Assembly (NCBI GenBank): GCA_964519955.1
Contig: CAZFLM010000002.1
Location: 62,001-126,000 of the forward strand
Reading direction: 5' to 3'
Length of the DNA stretch: 64,000 nucleotides
Source of the DNA: CAZFLM01 sp964519955
Lineage (GTDB): Bacteria > Armatimonadota > Chthonomonadetes > Chthonomonadales > CAJBBX01
Each line of letters begins with the position of its first letter. Positions within the stretch are counted from its first letter, which is position 1. A program made the translations under genes and the position numbers. This document shows, piece after piece, positions 15,968 through 25,034 of the stretch. The notes beneath the pieces are model-generated. The model made no database searches, had not been told where the DNA came from, and worked only from the letters and a program-made list of their open reading frames with translations.

Positions 15968-18508
15968 ATGGGAGCTTTGGCGCTCGCCGCCCTGGCGTGC
16001 AGCGTGTACTTGTCGTCGTCCGCTTCGCCGGACGGCGCAGCCCCTCGCGCCTTGCGCTTCGCCGCGCAGGACGCCTCCTCGGCCGTCTCCCAGCAGCGCG
16101 CCATCCGCAAGCGCCTCTTCCGGATCCTGATGGATGGCGGCAAGCCGCGCCGCGTGCCTCTCGCAGCCCAGATCGTGCATCGCGAGGAGGACAGCGCGGG
16201 CGGCCGCATCATCGAGGAGATCACCTTCAAGACGCTCCCCGACCACCGGGCGCACGTCTGGCTCTCGCTCCCCACGCGCCGAACGGGCCGAGTGCCGGTG
16301 GTGCTCGCCCTGCACGGCCACGGCGGCACCGGCGAGCAGGTCGTGCGCGGCGAGGGACTCTACTGGTACGGGCGCGCGCTGGCCGAGATGGGCTACGCGG
16401 TCATCTCGCCGGACATCGGCACGCACGACCTGCGGAACCCGAAGTGGACGCTCATGGGCGAGCGCACCTGGGACGCGGTGCGGTGCCTCGACTACGTGGA
16501 GACCAGGCCCGAACTCGACGCCAAGCGCATCGGGGTGTGCGGGCTCTCGCTCGGCGGCGAGACGACGATGTACGTCGCGGCCCTGGACGAGCGCGTGCGC
16601 GTCGTCGACTCGGCCGGCTGGCTCACCACGATCGCGAACATGAAGAACGGCCACTGCCCGTGCTGGAACTCGCCTGGGCTGGAGGAGGCCGTCGACTTCG
16701 CGGACATCTTCGCGTGCGTCGCGCCCCGCCCCATCGTGTTCGAGATCGGCGAGAAGGAGCGCGCGCCGGGCGGCTTCCCGGTCGACGTCGCTCGATGCGC
16801 CTTCGCGGAGGTGCAGCAGGCCTACGCAGCGTTCGACGCCGAGGAGCAGGCAGTCCTGGACGTGCACGCGGGCGGGCACGTGTTCGTGGGCCGCTCGTTC
16901 TGGCAGCCTCTGCGGGAGACCCTGGGCACGCCGTACCCGTGGCGCGCTTCTGCGAACACGAGCACCGATGAGCTGCTGCGCCGCGGCGAGATCGCCCGTC
17001 GCGCGTTCCAGCGCTCCCTCCGCCTGGTCGATGGCTGGTGGGCCCTGCGCGACGCCGAAACCAGCCTCTATCCGCGGCGTACCGACCAGCCGGTGTGGGC
17101 GCCGCAAGACAACGCGGCCGACATGCTGCCCTTCCTACTCATCACCGCGCACACGGTCGCGCCGGACCGCCTCCCCGCCCTGACGCACGTCATCGAGACC
17201 GAGCAGAAGTGGACGAACCGCGTCGGCGTCCTGCCGGACTGGTGGTCCATCAAGGACCGCAAGTTCGAGTACCCCGGCGTCGACATGGTGCGCATTCTCT
17301 TCGGCGCGGCGGAGTACTGCAAGGACGGCCTCATTCCGATGACCGAGGTGATGGGCCGGGGCCCGTGGACCGACCGCATGCTTGCGCTCATGGACGCCAT
17401 CTCTGCCCACGCGTCGGTCCGCACCGACTACGGGGTCCTGGCCGCCAACGACGCCGAGGTGAATGGCGACCTACTGCAGGCGCTCGCCAGGCTCTACTCG
17501 ATGACGGGCGACCGGCGCTATCTGGAGTGGATGACGCCCATCGCCGACGCGTTCTGCTTCGAGGTGATGCCGAAGTGCGGCGGCCTGCCCGTGCACCGCT
17601 GGGACTTCGAGCGCCACCAGCCGATCGCCGACACGCTGAACCTGAACGACCACGGGAACGAGATCATCGGGGGCCTCACCGAGTTCTACATTGCGATGAA
17701 GAAGGACGACGCTGCCCGCGCAGCGAAGTACCGAGAGCCACTGCTGCGCATGTTCCGCCGCCTCCTCGAGATCGGGCGCAACCAGGATGGCCTCTGGTAC
17801 AACCTGCTCCGACCGGCGACCGGCACGGTGCTCAATGCGGAGACGCCCGACACGTGGGGCTATGCGATGAGCGCGGCCTGGTCGTTCGGCAAGGCGGCCG
17901 ATGCCCCGGAGTTGGTGGAGGCTGCCGAAGGAACGCTTGCGAACATCGACCGGCCTGCGTACTACCAGTGGAATGGCGCCGACTCGTATGCAGACTCGAT
18001 CGAGGGCGCACTGCTGCTGCTCAACCGCATCCCGTCGCCGCAGACCGAGCAGTGGCTGAACACCGTGCTGCCCATCTACCTGGCGATGCAGCGCGACGAT
18101 GGCATCGTGGAGGGATGGTACGGGGACGGCAACTCGGCCCGCACGTGGCTGATGGCGGCGCTGCACTGCACGCAGGGCACGCGCGCGCTGCCGTGGAGGC
18201 AGGACCTGCGCTTCGGCGCGGCGCGCGAGGCGAACGGCCTTCGCATCGCGCTGCAGTGCGAGACGGACTGGTCGGGCAGGCTCTACTTCGACACGCCCCG
18301 GCATGCCGAGGTGCTGCACCTGCCGTGGAACTACGCGCGCCTCAACGAGTTCCCGGAGTGGTTCGTGCTGGAGCCCGGCGCGACCTACACGGTGCGGGTC
18401 GGCGGCAAGACGAAGTCGATGTCGCGCGCCGATCTGGAGCGAGGACTGCCGGTGACGGTACCTGCAGGCAGGCCGGTAACCGTGTCGCTCGTGCGGCAGG
18501 CTCGGTGA
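15968..18508 (+). CDS. Secreted alpha/beta-hydrolase esterase fused to a helical (alpha/alpha-barrel-like) domain
   Basis: The 846-residue protein has a signal-like N-terminus. A dienelactone-hydrolase/acetyl-xylan-esterase-type domain covers about residues 60-340 (VVLALHGHGGTGEQ, nucleophile elbow GVCGLSLGGE, and DVHAGGHVFVG for the catalytic His). A long second part (about 350-800) is rich in Trp, Tyr and Asp helices (GNEIIGGLTEFYIAMK, TWGYAMSAAWSFGKA). This is the look of a six-hairpin glycosidase-like barrel, but I cannot name the family. A small beta domain ends it. The ATG follows AGGAGG and is divergent from the PIG-L gene. A role in deacylating and trimming complex polysaccharide is inferred. 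Confidence 0.75.
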   Translation: MGALALAALACSVYLSSSASPDGAAPRALRFAAQDASSAVSQQRAIRKRLFRILMDGGKPRRVPLAAQIVHREEDSAGGRIIEEITFKTLPDHRAHVWLSLPTRRTGRVPVVLALHGHGGTGEQVVRGEGLYWYGRALAEMGYAVISPDIGTHDLRNPKWTLMGERTWDAVRCLDYVETRPELDAKRIGVCGLSLGGETTMYVAALDERVRVVDSAGWLTTIANMKNGHCPCWNSPGLEEAVDFADIFACVAPRPIVFEIGEKERAPGGFPVDVARCAFAEVQQAYAAFDAEEQAVLDVHAGGHVFVGRSFWQPLRETLGTPYPWRASANTSTDELLRRGEIARRAFQRSLRLVDGWWALRDAETSLYPRRTDQPVWAPQDNAADMLPFLLITAHTVAPDRLPALTHVIETEQKWTNRVGVLPDWWSIKDRKFEYPGVDMVRILFGAAEYCKDGLIPMTEVMGRGPWTDRMLALMDAISAHASVRTDYGVLAANDAEVNGDLLQALARLYSMTGDRRYLEWMTPIADAFCFEVMPKCGGLPVHRWDFERHQPIADTLNLNDHGNEIIGGLTEFYIAMKKDDAARAAKYREPLLRMFRRLLEIGRNQDGLWYNLLRPATGTVLNAETPDTWGYAMSAAWSFGKAADAPELVEAAEGTLANIDRPAYYQWNGADSYADSIEGALLLLNRIPSPQTEQWLNTVLPIYLAMQRDDGIVEGWYGDGNSARTWLMAALHCTQGTRALPWRQDLRFGAAREANGLRIALQCETDWSGRLYFDTPRHAEVLHLPWNYARLNEFPEWFVLEPGATYTVRVGGKTKSMSRADLERGLPVTVPAGRPVTVSLVRQAR

Positions 18509-18783
18509 TGGCGGCTGGGCAAACGAACGGTGCGGCTTCCGCGTAACTGACAGGGGGTCGCGCAGCGTCCTATCAGCGAACCGGCAAGGATACCGGGCTT
18601 CGGCCTGGCTACTACGAGGGCCGGGCGTCGTATGGAACAATGGCAACAGACGGGGCCGCGAGTCCCGCTGGAACCGGAAGCGACGGGGCTCCGTCAATCA
18701 AGTACCCACCGGCCCACTGATGAGGGGTTTGTCCAGCCGGATGCAGACGAAAGGTAACGCTCCAGCGACGGAGCGCGACGAGC

Positions 18784-19653
18784 ATGGCGAACAAACGATC
18801 GACTGGTGTGGATAGCCTGGCCCGGCGAGCGAGCAGCTCTCCCTCGTTCATACACTACCTCACGCGCCAGCGCCTCCTGACTTCGGAGGAGGAGATGGAC
18901 CTGGCCCGGCGGGCGCAGCAGGGAGACTCGCTGGCGCGGACGCGCCTCGTCGAAGCCAACATGCGGCTCGTCATAAACATCGCCAAGCACTACACCAACG
19001 CGTTCGTCCCCTTCGAGGACCTGGTCCAGGAGGGTTCGATCGGCCTGATGACCGCCTGCCAGCGGTTCGACCCCGCCAAGGGTTACCGGTTCAGCACGTA
19101 CGCGACGCACTGGATCAAGCAGGCGATCAGCCGCGCCATCGACAACAAGGCGCGCGCGATCCGAGTGCCCGCCCACGTCTCCGAGACGCTCCGCAAGATC
19201 GAGCGCGTCCGCGTCGCCATGCTGCGAGCGGCCGGCGAGGACCCCACCATCGAGCAGATCGCCCAGGTGGTCGGCATGGCGCCGCGCAAGGTGGCCGCCT
19301 ATCTGCAGGCAGGCCAGGACCCCGTGTCGCTCGACATGCTCGTCGGCGAGGAGGAGAGCACGTCGCTCGGGTCGCTCCTCAACGACAAGTCGGCCGCCGA
19401 TCCCGCCAACACGGTCATCCACACGGAAGTCATCCACGAGTTGCAGAAGATCCTCGACTCGCTGAACGATCGCGAGCGCACGGTGATGCGCCGGAGGTTC
19501 GGATTCGACGACGAGGAGACGCACGTTCTACAGGACATCGGCGACGAGCTGCAGATCTCGCGCGAGCGGGTCCGCCAGATCGAGGCGCAGGCTCTGAAGC
19601 GCCTGCGCGCCGCCGCCCAGCGCCGCCACCTCCGCGAGTACCTGGTCGAGTAG
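18784..19653 (+). CDS. RNA polymerase sigma factor, SigA/RpoD-like without region 1.1
   Basis: The 289-residue protein contains region 1.2 (FIHYLTRQRLLTSEEEMDLA), region 2 (LVEANMRLVINIAKHY, FEDLVQEGSIGLM, FSTYATHWIKQAISRAI), region 3 (IRVPAHVSETLRKI) and region 4 (ERTVMRRRFGF, ISRERVRQIEAQALKRLR). It lacks region 1.1 and is short, so it may be an RpoS-like group 2 factor or the primary factor of a lineage with a trimmed N-terminus. The gene is monocistronic. In the 275 bases upstream (18509-18783) I see no convincing promoter. Confidence 0.9.
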   Translation: MANKRSTGVDSLARRASSSPSFIHYLTRQRLLTSEEEMDLARRAQQGDSLARTRLVEANMRLVINIAKHYTNAFVPFEDLVQEGSIGLMTACQRFDPAKGYRFSTYATHWIKQAISRAIDNKARAIRVPAHVSETLRKIERVRVAMLRAAGEDPTIEQIAQVVGMAPRKVAAYLQAGQDPVSLDMLVGEEESTSLGSLLNDKSAADPANTVIHTEVIHELQKILDSLNDRERTVMRRRFGFDDEETHVLQDIGDELQISRERVRQIEAQALKRLRAAAQRRHLREYLVE

Positions 19654-19735
19654 GCCCCGCGCCGAGCGGCGCTCTCGCGACTCCCGCGCAGCCGAACCAT
19701 GCCGCCGGTTGTGACGGACGGCACGCCACGGTTCG

Positions 19736-19765
19736 TTGACGTCGCCGGGTCGGGTCCGCTATAAT
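19736..19765 (+). promoter_or_regulatory. Sigma-70 promoter of the glycosyltransferase operon
   Basis: TTGACG (19736-19741), 18 bases, and a perfect TATAAT (19760-19765). GGGAGGAG (19781-19788) lies six bases before the GTG start at 19794, so the leader is very short. Confidence 0.85.
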
Positions 19766-19793
19766 AGCCCGGCCTCAAAAGGGAGGAGCCCAC

Positions 19794-20576
19794 GTGATCG
19801 AGGAACCCCCGCTGCCGCAGGGTGACGCGTCCCCGCAGCTCACCGTCGTCGTGCCGGCGTATAACGAAGAGCAGCGCATCGGCAAGTCGCTGACGCGCAT
19901 GCTCGAGTACTTCTCTACTCAGCCCTACCGCACCGAGATCCTGGTCGTCGACGACGGCAGCACCGATGGCACCGCCGCGGCTGTCAGCGCGATGGCCGCG
20001 GTCCACGCGGACCTGCACCTCGTCTCCTACGACGGCAACCACGGCAAGGGCTACGCCGTGCGCTATGGCATGCTGCGCGCCACGGGCGACCACGTGCTCT
20101 TCTCCGACGCCGACCTGGCGACGCCGATCGAGGAGGTCGAGAAGCTGCTGGCGGCCGTACGCGGCGGAGTCGATGTCGCCATCGGCTCGCGCGACATCCC
20201 GGGCGCGCAACTCGAGAGGCGGCAGTCGGCCATCCGTGAGATGGGCGGCAAGCTCTTCAACCGCTTCGTGCAGATGATGGCGGTCCGCGGCATCCACGAT
20301 ACCCAGTGCGGCTTCAAGCTCTTCACGCGCGGCGCCGCCCAGAACATCTTCGGGCGCTGCAGGATCGACAACTTCTCGTTCGACGTCGAGGTGCTCTTCC
20401 TGGGGCGAGAACTCGGATACGGCATCAAGGAAGTCCCGATCCGCTGGGCGCACCAGGAGGGCAGCAAGGTCCGCTTCGTGCGAGATGCCATTCGCATGGT
20501 CAAGACGCTGTTCCGGATTCGTGCCACAGACTACGAGCTGCGGCAGGCCGACCCCAAACGGTCCAGCGTCCCGTGA
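19794..20576 (+). CDS. GT2 glycosyltransferase, polyprenyl/dolichyl-phosphate glucosyltransferase-like
   Basis: The 260-residue protein starts at GTG. It shows LTVVVPAYNEEQRIGKSL, ILVVDDGSTDGT, the metal-binding FSDADLATPIEE near residue 104, GSRDIPGAQ and DTQCGFKLF. The DADLATP form and the DTQCGFK motif are characteristic of Alg5-type polyprenyl-phosphate beta-glucosyltransferases. There are no transmembrane helices, so it likely works at the inner face of the membrane. It opens an operon with the methyltransferase (34 bases downstream) and phosphoesterase, pointing to lipid-linked sugar or surface glycan synthesis. Confidence 0.85.
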   Translation: MIEEPPLPQGDASPQLTVVVPAYNEEQRIGKSLTRMLEYFSTQPYRTEILVVDDGSTDGTAAAVSAMAAVHADLHLVSYDGNHGKGYAVRYGMLRATGDHVLFSDADLATPIEEVEKLLAAVRGGVDVAIGSRDIPGAQLERRQSAIREMGGKLFNRFVQMMAVRGIHDTQCGFKLFTRGAAQNIFGRCRIDNFSFDVEVLFLGRELGYGIKEVPIRWAHQEGSKVRFVRDAIRMVKTLFRIRATDYELRQADPKRSSVP

Positions 20577-20610
20577 GGCCCACCCCCATCCCAACCGGTA
20601 GCGCACGCCC

Positions 20611-21339
20611 TTGAACACCGAAGAGTACGAGCGGATGTACAGCCTCGAGGACTCCTACTGGTGGTTCGTCGGGCGCCATAACCTCATCTTGTCGTTCCTG
20701 CGCCCCTGGTACCGCGGGCGGCGCGACCTCACCATTCTGGACATCGGCTGCGGAACGGGGGCCATGTCGGAGAAGCTCGGCGAGTTCGGCACCGTGGTGT
20801 CGGCCGACTTCAGCCCGCACGCCCTCGCCTACTCGCGCCGGCGCGGCCTCACGCATCTGTGCGCGGGCGATGCCATGCGCCTGCCCTTCCGCGACGCCTC
20901 GTTCGATGCCATCGTGGCGCTGGACCTGTTGGAGCACCTGACCGACGACGGCGCCGCTCTGCGCGAGTTCCTCCGCGTGCTGAGGCCCGGCGGCCGCCTG
21001 GTGGCCAGCGTGCCGGCCTACCAGTCGCTCTGGAGCGGCCACGACGTCGCGCTGATGCACCAGCGCCGCTATCGGGCGCACCAACTCCGCGAGCGCTGCC
21101 GCGAGGCCGGCCTCCAGATCGAGCGGCTCACCTACGTCATGACCCTCCTGTTCCCCGCCATGTGGCTCGCCCGCCGCGCGGGAGCATTCCTGCACACCGC
21201 GCCCAAGGCGGGGCTGCCCCACGTGCCGGGCTTCGCCAACCGCCTGCTGATCCGGATGTTGTCCGTCGAGAACGGCGTCGTGCACCGGATGGGCCTGCCC
21301 TTCGGCGGCACGGTCTTCTGCGCCGCTCGCCGCCCCTGA
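20611..21339 (+). CDS. Class I SAM-dependent methyltransferase
   Basis: The 242-residue protein starts with TTG (NTEEYERMYSLEDSYWWFVGRH...). The SAM-binding motif I is ILDIGCGTGAMSEKLG, motif II/III are VVSADFSPHAL and CAGDAMRLPF, and motif IV is FDAIVALDLLEHL. The N-terminal YWWF segment is typical of methyltransferases in polysaccharide and glycolipid clusters. The stop codon overlaps the next start by one base (TGATG), indicating translational coupling. The acceptor is unknown. Confidence 0.85.
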   Translation: MNTEEYERMYSLEDSYWWFVGRHNLILSFLRPWYRGRRDLTILDIGCGTGAMSEKLGEFGTVVSADFSPHALAYSRRRGLTHLCAGDAMRLPFRDASFDAIVALDLLEHLTDDGAALREFLRVLRPGGRLVASVPAYQSLWSGHDVALMHQRRYRAHQLRERCREAGLQIERLTYVMTLLFPAMWLARRAGAFLHTAPKAGLPHVPGFANRLLIRMLSVENGVVHRMGLPFGGTVFCAARRP

Positions 21340-22193
21340 TGCTCTGGCTCACCCCGCTCCTACTGCTCCTCCTCTGCGTCCTCGGTCTGGCCCTGTATGC
21401 GCGCCGCATCGAACCCAGCCGGATCGAGATCACCCGCCACGAGGTGGCGTACGTGGACCTTCCCCCCTCGCTGGACGGCATCACGATCTGCCAACTGTCG
21501 GATCTGCATCTGGCAGGCGAGAAGCGCCAGGAGGACTACGTCGCGGCGGCCATCCGCGCAGTGCGGGCCGACCTGTTTGTGCTGACCGGCGACATGATCC
21601 ACGGGCACAAGGGCATCCCGAGGCTGCTGCGCTGGTTGGCCGACGTCGGTGACTCAGCGGCGCCAGCCGTTGCTGTGCCGGGCAATGGGGAACATCGCGC
21701 CGGCGTCGACCTCGGCGCGATGCGAGACGGCCTCGCCGCTCAAGGCATCCCGCTGCTGACGAACGGCGCGCTGCGCTGGCAGGCACGCGGCGCCGAGCTG
21801 CAGATCGTCGGCGTCGACGACCCGCACACGCACTATGCGGACTTCGAACTCGCCTACCGGGAGGCCGATCCGAGGCTCTGGACGCTGGTGCTCTGTCACT
21901 CACCGGACGGCGTGGCCGACATCGGCGAGCGCCGCGCCGACCTGGTGCTCTGCGGCCACACGCACGGCGGGCAGGTGCGACTCCCTATGGTCGGCGCCAT
22001 CCACGCCCACACGCTTCGCGTTCGCGGGATCGTTGCGGGGTGGTATGAGGGTGAGGCGCTGTCGCGGGCGATGGGGCGCGATGCCGGCGCGATGAGGGTG
22101 TACGTCTCGCGCGGCCTGGGCCGCAGCGGTTTCCCCTACCGCTTCCTCTGCAGGCCGGAGCTGCCGGTCTTCACGCTGCGACGCAGGGCATAG
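21339..22193 (+). CDS. Membrane-anchored metallophosphoesterase (YkuE-like)
   Basis: The 284-residue protein has an N-terminal transmembrane helix (LTPLLLLLLCVLGLALYA). The calcineurin-like motifs are present: ICQLSDLHLAG, FVLTGDMIHG, VPGNGEHRAG, LCHSPDG and CGHTHGGQ. The middle motif is GNGEH rather than GNHD; other YkuE-like proteins show GNWEY here, so this looks like a subfamily variant. Such proteins hydrolyse phosphodiesters of lipids or nucleotides at the membrane. It is the last gene of the glycosyltransferase operon. Confidence 0.8.
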   Translation: MLWLTPLLLLLLCVLGLALYARRIEPSRIEITRHEVAYVDLPPSLDGITICQLSDLHLAGEKRQEDYVAAAIRAVRADLFVLTGDMIHGHKGIPRLLRWLADVGDSAAPAVAVPGNGEHRAGVDLGAMRDGLAAQGIPLLTNGALRWQARGAELQIVGVDDPHTHYADFELAYREADPRLWTLVLCHSPDGVADIGERRADLVLCGHTHGGQVRLPMVGAIHAHTLRVRGIVAGWYEGEALSRAMGRDAGAMRVYVSRGLGRSGFPYRFLCRPELPVFTLRRRA

Positions 22194-22208
22194 GGCCGAC
22201 CGAACACG

Positions 22209-22715
22209 TCAGTACCCGAGCAGCTTCTTCTCGATCTGGAAGAGGAACGCTTCGTTGCGGCCGTCGCCGGGCTCGCGGCACCATATGACCGCGTTCCTCG
22301 GCGGCGCGCCGAGGGACGGCGGCCATGTGCCGTGGACTACCTGCTGCCCCGTCGCCGAGGGGATGGTCGCGATCTCGCAGTGGTAGCACACGACGACTTC
22401 GCGATCGCCCTTGACGAACCGGTACCACGGCTTCTGCGACTTGTCCTCCACGAACCCGCGCGCGAGCAGATCCGCCTTCACCTCCGCAGCAAGCTGATCG
22501 ACGGAGCCTTCGGGCCACTCCGGCAGGTAGTAGTACCAGTGCCCGCTCGCATCCGACACCACGTCGATGAGGTGGCCCGTGTGCAGGAATGGGTACCGAG
22601 GCCGCAGCGCCCCGAGCACCAGCATGTGCACGATCAGCATGGCGGGCAGCAGCAGGGCGAGCCACCACAGTCGCCTGGCGCCTCTGGCCCGGCTTGAGAT
22701 GGGTTCCTCGCTCAT
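22209..22715 (-). CDS. Small membrane protein of unknown function, end of the ECF operon
   Basis: The 168-residue protein has one N-terminal transmembrane helix (WWLALLLPAMLIVHMLVLGAL) and an extracytoplasmic domain of about 125 residues (GHWYYYLPEWPEGSVDQL, REVVVCYHCEIATIP) with a mixed alpha/beta look. I recognise no family. Its ATG overlaps the stop codon of the LLRPA-tail gene upstream (ATGA), so it is translationally coupled to it and likely works with it. Confidence 0.6.
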   Translation of the reverse strand: MSEEPISSRARGARRLWWLALLLPAMLIVHMLVLGALRPRYPFLHTGHLIDVVSDASGHWYYYLPEWPEGSVDQLAAEVKADLLARGFVEDKSQKPWYRFVKGDREVVVCYHCEIATIPSATGQQVVHGTWPPSLGAPPRNAVIWCREPGDGRNEAFLFQIEKKLLGY

Positions 22716-23749
22716 TGCGCCTCGCCCTCATCCTCGCCCACCGCCGCGCGCAGCAGGAGGTCGGGGTCGGCGGCCGGTGCGTTCGGCGCGGGACGCAGAA
22801 GGTGTTCGGCCGGGGTATCGGTGGGGCGCAGCAGGCGATCGTTGCGCGCCTCCTCGTCGCAGCGAGCGCGCACGATATCCAGCGTCCGCCGGGCCTCGTC
22901 GGGCAGACCCGGGTTGGGCGCGGCAGTCGCCAGCCGCTCCAGCTCCGGCAGCGAGGCCCGCGTGCCGACATGCTCGAGGGCGCGCAGCACGTGCGAGGTG
23001 AGAAGGCTATCGCGCGAACGCAGCGTGGTACCGAGGGCCGACATCGCGGAGGGGCCGATCGTGCCGTAGTGCTCCGGCGTGAGCCGGTCGAGCAGCTCGA
23101 CCAGTGCGCCACGAGCTGCCGCGTAGGTGCTCGCCCGCTCCGCCCGACATTCGGCGGCCAGAACCGCGATGGCCGACGGCTCGCCCAGAACTCCCAGCGC
23201 CTCAGCGGCGGCCGACCGCACGGGATCGAGGCGCCGCTTGCCGCGCACCAACGCAAGGAGCGTGACCGCGGGCAGGCCGATCAGTGTGCCGGCAGCCGCA
23301 TTGAGGGCAAACTGGATCGCCAGCATCTGTGCCCCGAAGCCCCGGTACCACTCCGGATGCCAGAACAGGCAGGCCACGAGCGTGCCAAGCAGAGCGCTGA
23401 CCAGCACGGCCTTCGGCAGCACCCTGCGCCACTCATGGACGCCCCGCCCCTGCAGCACATCGGCCAGAGCCAGTGCCGCGTCACTGCGATCCTCCGGCGT
23501 TCGCGCCGCGCGCCCCAGCGCCCAAGCCGCCACGGTCCGCTCTGCCCATCTACCGGGAGCGCCACCGTGGAGCGCCTCGTAGAGCGGCGCAAGCGAAGTC
23601 AGCGCCTGGCCCGCCAACAGCCGTTCCGCGGCGCACCGTACCGGCGAGCCGTCCGGCACCTGGCGCACCAGGTGGCTGATCTCGTAGTCCGGATGCAGAA
23701 CCGGCAACGAGACGCCGTTCGGCTGGTACTCCCCAGTGTCCTCAGGCAT
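22712..23749 (-). CDS. Membrane HEAT-like protein with C-terminal LLRPA-motif tail (locus 1, copy 3)
   Basis: The 345-residue protein is a paralogue of the next two genes upstream. It has an N-terminal helical region (SHLVRQVPDGSPVRCAAERL), two hydrophobic segments near residues 125-180 (VLVSALLGTLVACLFW and ALNAAAGTLIGLPAVTLLAL), and HEAT-like helices (AAEALGVLGEPSAIAVLAAE). The tail reads LLRPTDTPAEH, LLRPAPNAPAADPDL and LLRAAVGEDEG. HEAT repeats usually make protein-binding scaffolds. GGAGGCGCCACG precedes the ATG. Function unknown; see the LLRPA finding. Confidence 0.75.
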   Translation of the reverse strand: MPEDTGEYQPNGVSLPVLHPDYEISHLVRQVPDGSPVRCAAERLLAGQALTSLAPLYEALHGGAPGRWAERTVAAWALGRAARTPEDRSDAALALADVLQGRGVHEWRRVLPKAVLVSALLGTLVACLFWHPEWYRGFGAQMLAIQFALNAAAGTLIGLPAVTLLALVRGKRRLDPVRSAAAEALGVLGEPSAIAVLAAECRAERASTYAAARGALVELLDRLTPEHYGTIGPSAMSALGTTLRSRDSLLTSHVLRALEHVGTRASLPELERLATAAPNPGLPDEARRTLDIVRARCDEEARNDRLLRPTDTPAEHLLRPAPNAPAADPDLLLRAAVGEDEGEAQ

Positions 23750-23861
23750 CGTGGCGCCTCCTCACGGCAGCATTGTCGCGCTACGGCAGGGCAGTCTCCT
23801 CGTCTCCCACCGCCGCGCGCAGCAGGAGGTCGGGGTCGGCGGCCGGTGCGTTCGGCGCGGG
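22737..23861. repeat. Pair of identical 56-bp segments encoding the LLRPA tails
   Basis: 22737-22792 and 23806-23861 are identical (starting CCCACCGCCGCGCGCAGCAG), 1069 bases apart. They encode the same stretch of tail in two neighbouring paralogues, which points to recent duplication or gene conversion. Confidence 0.8.
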
Positions 23862-24905
23862 GCGCAGCAAGTGCTCCGTCGGGCTGCCGGCCGGGCGCAG
23901 GAGGCGCTCGCGGTGAAGCTCGCTCTCCTCGCGCGCCCGCACCACATCCAGCACCCCGGCGGCCTGGTCGCGCAGACGCATCGGTCCGTTGCCGGCGATC
24001 AGCCGCTCCAGCTCCGGGATGGCCAGGCGCGTGCCGATCATCTCCACCGCGCGCAGGACCTGCGACACGAGCACCGCGTCGTCCGAGCGCAGCGTGCGGC
24101 AGAGCGCCGAGATGGACGACGGCCCGAGCACGCCGTAGTGGTCCGCCTCGACGCCGCGCAGCACCTCCACCAGCGCGTCGCGGCAGGCCTCGCGCACGAT
24201 GCCGGTCGCGCGGAAGTGTACCTCGGCCAGCGGGCCGATGCTCTCGATGGAGCCGAGCCTGCCGAGCGCCCGGGCCACAGCCGCGGAAGCCCGGTCTCGC
24301 TGGGTACGGCGGCGCCATACCCAGGCGGGCACCGTGGCGAGCCCGGTCCAGAACAGCGGTCCCGCGACGGCGTCGAGGATGTCGTAGAGGTCGTTGACCA
24401 CGCCGTAGATGCCTGGATGCGGTCGGAGCACGCTTCGGATCATCGAGCCAAGCGCCTCGTCCAGCAGGGCGAATACGGCATAGAGGGCGAACCAGCCCAG
24501 CGCGTACAGGCACGTCCAGACCACGGCGTCGCCGAGCACCGACAGCCGCCCCTCGCCGCGACGCGGCTGCAGCGCATCGGCCAGAGCCAGCGTCGCCGCG
24601 CTGCGCTCCTCCTCCGTGCTGGCGCTGTCCGCCAGGCCCCAAGCGGAGACAAGGCGCTCCCGCCAGCGCCGCGGGCACTTGAGGCGCACGCCGCTCAGGA
24701 AGGGCGAGAGACCGGGCGAGCGGCCGGTGAAGAGGAGATGCTGAGCGGCCTGGCGGACCGGCGAGCGATAGGGAAGCCTGCCCAGCGCGTCGATGAGCGC
24801 GGCCTGCTGCTCATCGGCGCGCGGCCCGTCGGCTCCAACGGGCTGGAACTCCGCGATGGGGTCGCCGGGTTCCTCCGGCGGCGTGAGACTCAGTTCATCG
24901 GGCAT
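23781..24905 (-). CDS. Membrane HEAT-like protein with C-terminal LLRPA-motif tail (locus 1, copy 2)
   Basis: The 374-residue protein has the same layout as its neighbours: an acidic N-terminus (PDELSLTPPEEPGD), then PYRSPVRQAAQHLLF. Hydrophobic segments follow near residues 135-200 (VWTCLYALGWFALYAVFALL; LFWTGLATVPAWVW). The HEAT-like region includes LGRLGSIESIGPLAE, YGVLGPSSISALCRTLRSDD and IGTRLAIPELERL. The tail has LLRPAGSPTEH, LLRPAPNAPAADPDL and LLRAAVGDEE. GGAGGGG five bases upstream supports the ATG at 24905 over an in-frame ATG at 24929. 129 bases separate it from the previous gene. Confidence 0.75.
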   Translation of the reverse strand: MPDELSLTPPEEPGDPIAEFQPVGADGPRADEQQAALIDALGRLPYRSPVRQAAQHLLFTGRSPGLSPFLSGVRLKCPRRWRERLVSAWGLADSASTEEERSAATLALADALQPRRGEGRLSVLGDAVVWTCLYALGWFALYAVFALLDEALGSMIRSVLRPHPGIYGVVNDLYDILDAVAGPLFWTGLATVPAWVWRRRTQRDRASAAVARALGRLGSIESIGPLAEVHFRATGIVREACRDALVEVLRGVEADHYGVLGPSSISALCRTLRSDDAVLVSQVLRAVEMIGTRLAIPELERLIAGNGPMRLRDQAAGVLDVVRAREESELHRERLLRPAGSPTEHLLRPAPNAPAADPDLLLRAAVGDEETALP

Positions 24906-25034
24906 GTCGGCCCCTCCGTAACGCAGCAATGGTGCACCGGACTGGCCATTCAGGACCGGCCGGCCGGGCAGGGCCTCCGCACCCCACCGAACGTCTCGTC
25001 TCTATGTGACGCCAGGCCGTCGCGGATGGCCCGG

